44,239 nt of DNA. It comes from Thiocapsa sp. KS1. GTDB taxonomy: Bacteria > Pseudomonadota > Gammaproteobacteria > Chromatiales > Chromatiaceae. Below, piece by piece: positions 1 to 7,906 of this stretch (position 1 is its first letter; every line of letters starts with the position of its first letter). The stretch covers positions 1,165,598 to 1,209,836 of the forward strand of contig NZ_LN848257.1 in the NCBI RefSeq assembly GCF_001499735.1, written 5' to 3'. A model generated the notes under the pieces. That model searched no databases. It was not told the origin of the DNA and saw nothing but the letters and a program-made list of their open reading frames with translations. The translations under genes and the position numbers were made by a program.

Positions 1-417
1 GGATGACCGCGTCTCGGGGAGTCCAAGTGATTCCCTATGGTTTCAACAGCCTGAACGGCTATGGGCTGGATGACTTCGAGAGCGGTTTGAGGCAGGGGAG
101 ACGGTTCGTTTCAACAGCCTGAACGGCTATGGGCTGGATGACCCGCATGGGGCGTCGCCCTGGCGGCATGCATCGTGTTTCAACAGCCTGAACGGCTATG
201 GGCTGGATGACAGATTTCGAAGCCGCCTGCTCCTCTGCAGCAGAGGTTTCAACAGCCTGAACGGCTATGGGCTGGATGACTTGTCGAAGAGTCCGAGAAA
301 TCAATCCGACTGAGTTTCAACAGCCTGAACGGCTATGGGCTGGATGACGCAGGGTGTGCTGTGGGCTGTCATACATGTTTTCGTTTCAACAGCCTGAACG
401 GCTATGGGCTGGATGAC
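1..417 (-). CRISPR. Type III-associated CRISPR array (partial, runs off left edge)
   Basis: Six complete identical 35-bp repeats lie at 40-74, 108-142, 177-211, 246-280, 314-348 and 383-417, and the last 7 bases of a seventh at 1-7. The six spacers in view are 32, 33, 34, 34, 33 and 34 bp (8-39, 75-107, 143-176, 212-245, 281-313, 349-382) and all differ. Read on the minus strand the repeat starts GTCATCCAG and ends GTTGAAAC, the 3' ending usual for Cas6-processed repeats of type III and I systems. The array is therefore probably transcribed leftward, away from cas2, with its newest spacer at 349-382. The array continues outside the window. Confidence 0.98.
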
Positions 418-675
418 AGCCCTGTGGAAAAACGCCTCTTGACCAACGGCTTATGAGCCGATTCGGCGACTCGCGAAAAATCCCTTTTGGCGCAGCCCGT
501 TCACCCGAGTCGGAATCAGCTCGTAATGGCTAAGCCGTTGATTATGGATGCGCGGCGACTCAGAACTCAAGCCCAGTTGCGAAAGCGCCTCCAACGGCTT
601 GAGGATAGACGACTGTGTTGTTAAAGATCAAGGGGTCGGTGACCGGGACTGGATGAGTCGCCGGGCCGCAGGCAT
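418..675 (-). promoter_or_regulatory. Putative CRISPR leader between array and cas2
   Basis: This is the non-coding stretch between the last repeat and the cas2 stop codon. It is where a leader must lie if the array is read leftward. It holds short repeated motifs: CCAACGGCTT at 443-452 and 591-600, its inverse TAAGCCGTTG at 531-540, and CGGCGACTC at 464-472 and 553-561. Such motifs could position the adaptation complex or a host factor, but that is inference. No convincing open reading frame was found here. Confidence 0.6.
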
Positions 676-954
676 CTACAGGATCACGACCGCAGGAAAA
701 TCGGCGATCGCGTTGCCGTCGAGCGCCGATGAGGATTGACGACAGGATGCACAGATGCGGTAGAAGCGAATGTCGTCATCGTCACCGACGAGGGTTCGGA
801 GATCCGCACGTAACGCCTCCAAGTCGTGGCGATCGCGAACGACGATTTCAAACACTGAACGCTGCACCCGGTTGCCGTAGCTCAGCAAGCGGTCGCCGAC
901 GCGGCGCCGCAGCCCGTCGTCGGTGATGTCGAAGCAGGCCACGTAGACTTCCAT
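676..954 (-). CDS. cas2: CRISPR-associated endoribonuclease/integration factor Cas2
   Basis: This 92-aa protein begins MEVYVACFDITDD, the usual Cas2 beta-strand followed by the conserved Asp, and contains the arginine-rich RFYRICASCR segment typical of the family. Cas2 dimers bridge two Cas1 dimers during spacer integration. I chose the ATG at 954 because it gives a normal-length Cas2 and overlaps the stop codon of the upstream cas6-RT-cas1 gene (TGATG), the translational-coupling pattern used through this operon. An in-frame ATG at 969 would add five residues. It is the last cas gene before the leader and array. Confidence 0.95.
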   Translation of the reverse strand: MEVYVACFDITDDGLRRRVGDRLLSYGNRVQRSVFEIVVRDRHDLEALRADLRTLVGDDDDIRFYRICASCRQSSSALDGNAIADFPAVVIL

Positions 955-3900
955 CAGCGGGACACCCATGCAGAAAACGGCGTGCCGCCGCGCACCGCCT
1001 CGACCAGACGGCGATTTTGACGATGGATCTGCTGTAGGATCGGTCGCGACTCAGCGTCCCCGAGCGACTCTGCCGGGGCTTCGAGTCGCTCCCAAATCAT
1101 GGCCAGATAACGCCGCATCGCGGTCGGGGAGAGGCGACAGCCCTTGATCGGATCCAGATAGAACTCTTCCGGCTTGATGCCTTGGCGCGTCACCGCACGC
1201 AAGGCGGCGCGCTCCACCACATGACGAAAGGGTTCCATCAGATCGGAGGCGAGCGCGGCGTGACGACCGTGCGGCTGGTGATAGAAGCCAATCCAGGGGT
1301 AGAGTCCGGCGACCCGGATCAGGGTATCGACATGGGCATAGAGCAGGGTGTAACCGAACGAGAGCAGTGCGTTGAACGGGTCTCGCGGCGGGCGACGGTT
1401 ACGACCATCAAATTCATAAACCGCGGGGACGCTCGTCGCCAAGGCTTGGAAATAGGCGCGGGTCGCTGCCCCCTCGATCCCGTTGAGCACACTCGGGTCG
1501 GATGCCCGCTCCGCCTCCGCGACGGCGCGTTGTAATGCATCGCGTGTGTTCTGGAATCCACTCGGCGCCCGCTGGCGCAAGAGTTCGCGCATGTGGCGGA
1601 TGCGGGACATGATGATCTGACGGGCCGCGGCCATCGCCCATTCAGGATGGCTGAAGCACGCCTGTTGATCGAGCCAGATTCCGGCGCCCTCGCTCCCCGC
1701 TTGCCCGCTCCAGGCACTGCCTTGATAGGCCCCGCCGCTGCTCGCGAAATGCACCGGGACATGATGGGAGAAGGCCGAACGCAGCGCCGGCGTTGTCACA
1801 TGATGCAGACCGAAGCAGACGACGGCTTGGAGTTGTCGCCAAGGGCTCTCGATGACCACCTGATCCGCCCGGGTCGCGACCAGGCGCCCTTGCTTCGTCG
1901 CGATCAAGCACGGCGCGCCGGTCAGCAGAAGCAGTTGGCCCTCATCGCCGAGCGTCCCCTGTACGACCTGTTGCGGCTCTGCTGGGGCCGCTTCGCCTGC
2001 CGTGACGGACGCGATCGTCTCTGGACCATCTGGTCCGAGCGGCGTCGCCTGGCGTTGCGTCACGCGCGCGAGCCAACTCCCAGCCGGCGGCAGCTTGGGA
2101 CGGCCGCTGCGCTCAGTGCCCCCGCCGCCGCCTTCTCCCGCGGTATCGATGACGAGATCATTCACGAAGAGGAAGCCGAGGTAGCGAAACCCTTGCTCGA
2201 ACGACACGCTGCGGCTCTTGCTCTCGTTCAGGATGAGACCCAGCTCGGCGAGCGAACGGCGCACTGCCTCGCCGGCGGCTCGGGCGCGCTCCTGGTCCTT
2301 GCACAAGACGACGAAATCGTCCGCATAGCGGACCAGTCGGAATCCCGCGTGCTCGAGATCGCTGTCCAAGTCATCGAGCATCAGGTTCGCCAACACGGGA
2401 CTCAGCGGCGCCCCCTGCGGCAGGCCGCGGGACCGTTCGATCCGCATTCCTTGGTAGTCGACGGGGGCGGCCATCCAAGCGAGCAGGAGATCGACGGCCG
2501 GGTCGTCTCTGTAGAGCGCACGCAGCCGCTCGGCCAGACGTTGCCAATCCAGGTTGTCGAAAAAGCCCTCGATGTCCGCCTCGTAGACCCACCGATAACC
2601 CTCCCGCCAGGCGCGCTGAATGGCCGAGCTAGCCGTATGACGGGACAACCCGGGGCGATACCCGTGACTCGCGGCGGAGAACACCCCCTCGAGCGCGGGC
2701 GCGATGCGCTCGACCAAGGCGCGTTGCGCCACCCGATCCCAAAAGGGTGGAATCGCCAGACCCCTTAGGTCGCCGTCGGGGTCTCGATAGACCACCCCTC
2801 TCAGGGCCGGGGGTCGATAGTCGCCTTCGAGCAACCGCTTGCCCAAACGTTCCAGTCGGTCGGCCAACTCCTCCTCTTCGTCCGGGTCGGGCGCTTCAGG
2901 GTATTCGGTGTCCCAGAGCTCGCCCCCGGTGTCCTGCCATGACTGAGGGCCCGGTTTGCCCTGCCCCTTCCGACCGCTGCGTTTTTGGATCTGATTGTCG
3001 CGGATCGCTCGATAGGCGGCGTAGAGGGTGTCATCGCGCGCGGCCGCGGCCAGCAGCGACGCGGCCGGCTCCGCGAGGGTACAGGTGCTGGTTCCATCCG
3101 GCGGTTCCAGACGATAACGACCGAGACCCAAGGCACGCCGTTCGCCGATCCCGAGATACTGCCCGAGCACGAGCAACAGCAGCCAGTTCGCGGGGATCAC
3201 GGCGGCCGGCCCCACGTCGATCTCGCCGACAAGACCACCGACCGGGCTGGGTTTGCCATCGCGATCGCGATACTCGCTATCGACCCAGAAGAGGTGTCCG
3301 CTGGGCGCCGGTAACCCCTCGGGCACATGCCGCGGCGGGGCCGTCCCGTCGCGATCACGCACAAGACTGGCAGCGGCATCGTGAAGCCTGCGCGGCAACA
3401 GTCCGTCTGCCAAGTCCTCGGCACAATGACAATAGCGGGCATCGCCTTTCGGACGGCCCTTGGCCGCACTGCCCTGACCGGGGCTGCCCTTGTCGAGACG
3501 CGCCGGACTGAGCCAACGCAGTCGCATCGCAGGGGCCCGTTCCCAGAGACTGGTCTCGACGAGCAGCGCGTCCAGATCGTAGAGCGTCAAGTCCGCGACG
3601 GCGGCCACGGGGGCACCGGAGAAGAGGTCGTGCAGTTGCAGGAGACGCAGATTGTCGCGCAGGGGCACCCGCGCATCGGTGCGCGGCGCGGCGCCGGGCA
3701 GGCGACGCAGAGCGGTCATGAGGCGCGCCAGGACCGCCTCGCTACCCGGCAGTCCGTAGACGGCAAAGCGGTAATGATCGCCGGCTCGATACTCGATGCG
3801 ACCGCTCTCCGGCGCGTCGATGGTGAGCAGCGTGTGGAAGGCATCGGGCGATCCGGCCAGATGGCGGACCAACGCATGCACGGCCGCCTGATGATAGAAG

Positions 3901-4001
3901 CCCAATCGCGCCTCGGCGGTCAACTCGAGCGTGACCGCCAAGGCGCGAAGCGGAAGCAGACCGGCGAAAGGAAAGGCGTCGCCACCGTCCGTTGCGCTCA
4001 T
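954..4001 (-). CDS. cas6-RT-cas1: Cas6-reverse transcriptase-Cas1 fusion protein
   Basis: This 1015-aa protein has three parts. The first ~300 residues look like Cas6, ending in the glycine-rich GERRALGLGRYRLE loop. Residues ~400-620 are a group II intron-like reverse transcriptase: ADIEGFFD (~476-482), RGLPQGAPLSPVLAN, YADD (559-562) and FRYLGF. Residues ~675-1015 are Cas1 with the metal-binding set intact: Glu843 in NGIEGAATR, His908 in GFYHQ, and Asp920/Glu923 in SDLMEPFR. RT-Cas1 fusions with a Cas6 domain are known, for example in Marinomonas, where they allow spacer uptake from RNA and crRNA processing. The ATG at 4001 was chosen because it overlaps the upstream stop codon (ATGA). No separate cas6 or cas1 is present, so this protein should serve all three roles. 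A glycine-rich linker lies after the RT domain. Confidence 0.95.
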   Translation of the reverse strand: MSATDGGDAFPFAGLLPLRALAVTLELTAEARLGFYHQAAVHALVRHLAGSPDAFHTLLTIDAPESGRIEYRAGDHYRFAVYGLPGSEAVLARLMTALRRLPGAAPRTDARVPLRDNLRLLQLHDLFSGAPVAAVADLTLYDLDALLVETSLWERAPAMRLRWLSPARLDKGSPGQGSAAKGRPKGDARYCHCAEDLADGLLPRRLHDAAASLVRDRDGTAPPRHVPEGLPAPSGHLFWVDSEYRDRDGKPSPVGGLVGEIDVGPAAVIPANWLLLLVLGQYLGIGERRALGLGRYRLEPPDGTSTCTLAEPAASLLAAAARDDTLYAAYRAIRDNQIQKRSGRKGQGKPGPQSWQDTGGELWDTEYPEAPDPDEEEELADRLERLGKRLLEGDYRPPALRGVVYRDPDGDLRGLAIPPFWDRVAQRALVERIAPALEGVFSAASHGYRPGLSRHTASSAIQRAWREGYRWVYEADIEGFFDNLDWQRLAERLRALYRDDPAVDLLLAWMAAPVDYQGMRIERSRGLPQGAPLSPVLANLMLDDLDSDLEHAGFRLVRYADDFVVLCKDQERARAAGEAVRRSLAELGLILNESKSRSVSFEQGFRYLGFLFVNDLVIDTAGEGGGGGTERSGRPKLPPAGSWLARVTQRQATPLGPDGPETIASVTAGEAAPAEPQQVVQGTLGDEGQLLLLTGAPCLIATKQGRLVATRADQVVIESPWRQLQAVVCFGLHHVTTPALRSAFSHHVPVHFASSGGAYQGSAWSGQAGSEGAGIWLDQQACFSHPEWAMAAARQIIMSRIRHMRELLRQRAPSGFQNTRDALQRAVAEAERASDPSVLNGIEGAATRAYFQALATSVPAVYEFDGRNRRPPRDPFNALLSFGYTLLYAHVDTLIRVAGLYPWIGFYHQPHGRHAALASDLMEPFRHVVERAALRAVTRQGIKPEEFYLDPIKGCRLSPTAMRRYLAMIWERLEAPAESLGDAESRPILQQIHRQNRRLVEAVRGGTPFSAWVSR

Positions 4002-6391
4002 TCCGGCAGATATGGCAGCGTCGGCAAGGGCTGTCCAGGCTCCACCGGAGGCAGCATCTTCCGAGCATCCGGCTGGACGTTGGCGACGAACCACTTGAAG
4101 GTCTCTTTCTCGGTTCGCGCCGGATCAGCGTGATTGGCCTGGCGCTGCTGCTCGGTCAAGGGGGTGTGCACGGGCGTGTTGGGCTGGAGGCTCGTCGGGT
4201 CTCCCAGGGTGTTCAAGATGGCCAAGGCATTGGCCTCGATCAGACGTGGATCCCACCAGGGTTGGCTCGTGGGATCGACAGCGGTCGACCAGTCCTCAGC
4301 GCCGGCACTCGAAGGGATGGCTGCCGCTTCGCGGGTATAGCGAGCCGCCCAAGCGGGCGCCTGCGCATTAGCGGTGGGCTGGCCGGGCAGCCAGCCGCGC
4401 GCGTAGCGGGGTTGTTCAAGGGCCTTCGCGCCGTAACGGGCTTGACGATCCACGAGAAAGAGCCCGGCGATCTCGACCCGGACGGTCCCCAGGCCCAGCG
4501 ATTTCCCGAGTCCGAGCTTGTGCCGGTGGGCCGTGCCGGGGCGCAGAGAGGTAATCAGCAGGGTCAGCTCCGCGTCGCTCAGGTTGTCGAAGTCGAGATG
4601 GAACCAGAATGGGTTGTCGGCCTCCGGGATGAGCGGACGGCAGGACAACCGGAGGTGGTCGCGCCCGTCCGCGGCGCGGCTGCGGCAGGTCCAATGCTGT
4701 GGGTCGTTGCCTTCCAAACCCTTGGCCGGATGGTGGAGATAGAACTTGCGCCCATTGGGACGATGGCGCTCCGGAGAATCCTTGTCCAAATGGCCTTTGG
4801 GGATGTAGGCCGTGGGATCTGTCTCGGCATGAAAGTAGAGCGCGGGAGACGGCGGTTTCGGACTGGAGAGCGTCTTGAGGGTGATCGGCGTCGCGGCGAT
4901 TCGAGGCGCGCGGAAACTGACCGCGTCGTACACCCGAACGCGCGAGGCCAACCCGCGCGCACTGACGTCATCCTCAGCCCTGCGCTCCTCCACGACCCCA
5001 AGCAGGAGCTCGGCTGGCGTGAGCCCCTTGCGCGGATGACCGTCCTCGGGATCGGCCCGCAACGGGGTGAGCAGGTGGTTGGGCGCCTGAGCGTCGAAGA
5101 AGTCGTGAGCCGATTGCATGCGGTCCGTACTGCGGTCGCCGAGCTTGCGACGCCAGACGGCAGAGATGGAGATCTCCGAGATCCGACCATTGTCGTCGAT
5201 GTCGAAATAGACCAGATCCCCCTCCTGGCAGCGCCAGTGGTCGATGCCACGCAGTGCGAATGGATGCTGCCCGTCAGAGTCGCGCGCGCGCTCCTCGCCG
5301 ATCGCCTCAAAGGTCTTCAGGACGTGCTGAGGCACGGGTAGGCGGGGCGTGGGCTTGCCCTTTGGACACGGAATGAAGATCTCGTGTTTCTTGGTCGTGG
5401 GCATGTCGGTGCGACCATCGATGCCCAGGACGCGAAGATAACCAGGGACGTGAAGGTTTTGTTGCGCGGGGGTCAACTGGCCCCACTGGGCCGGGGTCAG
5501 TAGATGCCCCAAACGACGGCCGAGGAGGAAATGGCGATCGCGCGCGTCTTTGACTTTGAGGGCCGGTTGGCTGGGGTCGAAGCCGTGTCTGAGACCGGCA
5601 TCGATCGCCTCGGTGACTGATCGCGTAAACGCCATGGCCGGCGCTAGGGACGCGTAGTAGAACTGTGGATGCGCCGGATCATGACTGGTGGGTTGCTCTG
5701 TTGCGAGGAAGGTGTCCGATCTGAGTCTGAGCTCCTTACCGCCGCCGAGCACAGCAACCGGCTCGTAGCCGTCGACGTAGGAGGTCAGGACCTGGCCCCA
5801 GGTGAAGTCCCGAAAGACCCCGCGCCAACGCGTCGGAAGCGCAAACCGGCCATTCTCCTGTTCGAGCGTCGGAAGGGCCACTGGAACCAACTCGAACTCG
5901 GAGCCGTCGGCGGCGGGCTGGGACAACCGCACCAGCTGCCCCAGGGCGGAAAGAGCCTTTTCCTCGCGGACATTGACGCGGACGGAATAGACGCGATCCT
6001 CCAGGATGCGCAAGCTGGACTGGCTCAACGCCTCCGCCACGGCACTGACCATTCCTCGCACGGAACTGCCGGGAATGCCGGTCCAGGTGTGGTGCTGGCC
6101 TTGGGCATCGAGCCAGGTGGCCTCGTAAGGTTCCACGCGCTTGGGTCCTTGCGGATTGCGGTCCGCGGGGGGGAGCTGGGTCCCGCCGACCAGGGTGGGC
6201 CGCTCCAGATCGAGCCGGCAGATGAGGCGGCCGGAATGCGTAGCGGGAACCCAGCGGTCGTGCCGCGCGGGGTGTGCCGAGGTCCCGCCGGCGATCGCTG
6301 CGAAGTCCTCGGTGTCGACCAGCGAGGTCTGACCGTTGCGCGGGACGCGACCGGTAGCGGGGACGAAGTGATAGGTGTTGTGGAATGGCAT
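3998..6391 (-). CDS. Large RAMP (Cas7-like) protein, TIGR03986-type
   Basis: This 797-aa type III effector protein begins MPFHNTYHFVPATGRVPR and carries GIPGSSVRGM (105-114) followed by an SAVAEALSQSSL-like helix, which I recognise as the TIGR03986 family of CRISPR RAMP proteins. A C-terminal glycine-rich loop (GLGKSLGLGTVRVEIAGL, ~628-645) is the RAMP signature. It is much longer than a single Cas7 domain, so it probably contains a second RRM-like or inserted domain. It starts 18 bp after the previous gene with an AAGGAA ribosome site and overlaps the Cas6-RT-Cas1 start by 4 bp. It should bind crRNA or target RNA in the effector complex. Which subunit position it fills cannot be told from the sequence. 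Confidence 0.85.
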   Translation of the reverse strand: MPFHNTYHFVPATGRVPRNGQTSLVDTEDFAAIAGGTSAHPARHDRWVPATHSGRLICRLDLERPTLVGGTQLPPADRNPQGPKRVEPYEATWLDAQGQHHTWTGIPGSSVRGMVSAVAEALSQSSLRILEDRVYSVRVNVREEKALSALGQLVRLSQPAADGSEFELVPVALPTLEQENGRFALPTRWRGVFRDFTWGQVLTSYVDGYEPVAVLGGGKELRLRSDTFLATEQPTSHDPAHPQFYYASLAPAMAFTRSVTEAIDAGLRHGFDPSQPALKVKDARDRHFLLGRRLGHLLTPAQWGQLTPAQQNLHVPGYLRVLGIDGRTDMPTTKKHEIFIPCPKGKPTPRLPVPQHVLKTFEAIGEERARDSDGQHPFALRGIDHWRCQEGDLVYFDIDDNGRISEISISAVWRRKLGDRSTDRMQSAHDFFDAQAPNHLLTPLRADPEDGHPRKGLTPAELLLGVVEERRAEDDVSARGLASRVRVYDAVSFRAPRIAATPITLKTLSSPKPPSPALYFHAETDPTAYIPKGHLDKDSPERHRPNGRKFYLHHPAKGLEGNDPQHWTCRSRAADGRDHLRLSCRPLIPEADNPFWFHLDFDNLSDAELTLLITSLRPGTAHRHKLGLGKSLGLGTVRVEIAGLFLVDRQARYGAKALEQPRYARGWLPGQPTANAQAPAWAARYTREAAAIPSSAGAEDWSTAVDPTSQPWWDPRLIEANALAILNTLGDPTSLQPNTPVHTPLTEQQRQANHADPARTEKETFKWFVANVQPDARKMLPPVEPGQPLPTLPYLPE

Positions 6392-6409
6392 GGCGTGTTC
6401 CTTGTTTGG

Positions 6410-7906
6410 TCAACCCGCGGCGCCGCCGGGGTGTTGAGAATGCGCCTGGATGCGGGCGTCGACCTCCCGGTGGAGGGCGTCGATCCAGGTCTGCGCCAGC
6501 GCCCGCCCGAACCGCTTGTCGACCCAGTCGAGCAGACCAGTGGCTTGTGGCGTCGCCCAGGCCGTGATCCTCGCGCCGGTCTGTTCGAGCTCGACCTCCA
6601 GGGCACCATAGCCACGAGACTTGCCCCAGCCCACGGACAAGTCGCCTTCGAGGGCATCCCGTGCGACCAAGAGCAGCAGGGCCTTCTCCCAGTCCTCCAA
6701 CCCGCCGGATCGCTCGTCCAATCGAAGGTCGGCGCTGAGCGTTGCGCCGCGCGCCGCACGGGCCTGGTAGAGCTTGTGCCGCTCGCCCCCGCCGGTGAAA
6801 CGGTCGATGGCGACGAAGGTCTGCTCGACCTGTGCGCTGGCGCTATCGGCGATGGCGTCCGAGGCCCAGACACGGCCCCGTTGGCCGGTGGTCCCGAAGA
6901 GTCGACCGACCAGCTCATCGCCGATCGTGCCTGCCAGTCCCGGATCGCGGCCCGCCGCGATGCTGACCAGGATGCGACGGGCGCGGCCGCGAAGAAGCCC
7001 TCGCAGAGAAGAGGCCGGTATCTTGGCCTTACCGTCGGGCGTACGACTGAATTCCAGATCCGGCTCATGGGCCTGGTCGTCGTCTTGCGTCGGGTTGGCC
7101 TGAGGCCCGGTCTGGCTGACGAGCCCAGGCTCGTTGATGAGCAGATGCCCGGGCGAGCGCAGGTGGACCTTGAGCTCGCGAGCCGCTCGTGCCGCGACCG
7201 ACACCGGAACAGGCTGTGGCTGGATGCGGGTGTATGCCTTCTCGAGCGACAGATCCGGATCGGCCAGCCAAGCCGCAAGCCTGTCGGCGCTCAGGTGATC
7301 GAGCTGCTCCGGAGACCAGCGCAGACGCCCCTGCATGCGGGTCGCGCCGCGGCCGATCGTCGCATCCGACCGACCGTCGAAACTCGCGAGCAGACCCAGA
7401 AGAACGGCGAGCGCATCCTGATCCAGTCCGTCCGCTTCAACCCGGAGACTGAAGCAGGTCCCGACCGGAACCAGCTCGTGGGAGAACAGCAAGTGGTCAC
7501 CGGCCGTCCCTGTGATGGGCTTGATCGCGATCCCGTGCTGGATGCTCGTGCAGCGCTGCGAATCCCACAAGGGTTGTCCTTGTCCGCTCGGAGACTTGAT
7601 GCAGACAGCGTCGAACAGTCTCACCTGACCGGCTTGGCCGACGCCCTCACTGAGACGCCCGAAGAGTCGATCGGTCAGATTCGCTGGGCAAAGATCCCGC
7701 AGGTGTCCCCGCAGCGTCGTCGCCGGGATGTAGGGCTTTCCGTCGGCCGCGACGCAGACCGCGCGGTAATCACTTGGCATGTGATCGCACCCGTGGCGCT
7801 CCTTGAATGGTTGATCCGTGCCGTCGCCCACATGCATGGGGGAACGACACTCCAATTGGCCCATGATGCGGACCCGAGAGTAAATGCCGGTGTCAATCGA
7901 GCCCAT
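6410..7906 (-). CDS. Tandem Cas7 (Csm3-like) RAMP protein
   Basis: This 498-aa protein has two consecutive Csm3-type Cas7 domains. The first carries YIPATTLRGHLRD (59-71) and a glycine-rich GRGATR loop (185-190). The second carries KIPASSLRGLLRG (295-307), an AIDRFTGGG segment (366-374) and GWGKSRGYG (426-434). Each has an acidic residue upstream of its GxxLRG motif (Asp46, Asp283), where Csm3 keeps the aspartate that cleaves target RNA, so both domains may be catalytic. The ATG at 7906 follows a strong GGAGGAGG ribosome site inside the end of the preceding gene (14-bp overlap). It probably forms part of the backbone of a type III effector. Confidence 0.9.
   Translation of the reverse strand: MGSIDTGIYSRVRIMGQLECRSPMHVGDGTDQPFKERHGCDHMPSDYRAVCVAADGKPYIPATTLRGHLRDLCPANLTDRLFGRLSEGVGQAGQVRLFDAVCIKSPSGQGQPLWDSQRCTSIQHGIAIKPITGTAGDHLLFSHELVPVGTCFSLRVEADGLDQDALAVLLGLLASFDGRSDATIGRGATRMQGRLRWSPEQLDHLSADRLAAWLADPDLSLEKAYTRIQPQPVPVSVAARAARELKVHLRSPGHLLINEPGLVSQTGPQANPTQDDDQAHEPDLEFSRTPDGKAKIPASSLRGLLRGRARRILVSIAAGRDPGLAGTIGDELVGRLFGTTGQRGRVWASDAIADSASAQVEQTFVAIDRFTGGGERHKLYQARAARGATLSADLRLDERSGGLEDWEKALLLLVARDALEGDLSVGWGKSRGYGALEVELEQTGARITAWATPQATGLLDWVDKRFGRALAQTWIDALHREVDARIQAHSQHPGGAAG

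Noticed and set aside
59-304. Open frame with repeated VIQPIAVQAVET units on the minus strand
   Set aside because: The repeated peptide is just the translation of the 35-bp CRISPR repeat, with spacers in between; it is not a gene.
1593-5341. Long plus-strand open frames (1593-2768, 3992-5341)
   Set aside because: They are antisense to Cas6-RT-Cas1 and the TIGR03986 protein; composition is rich in Arg/Gly/Ala, as in shadow frames.
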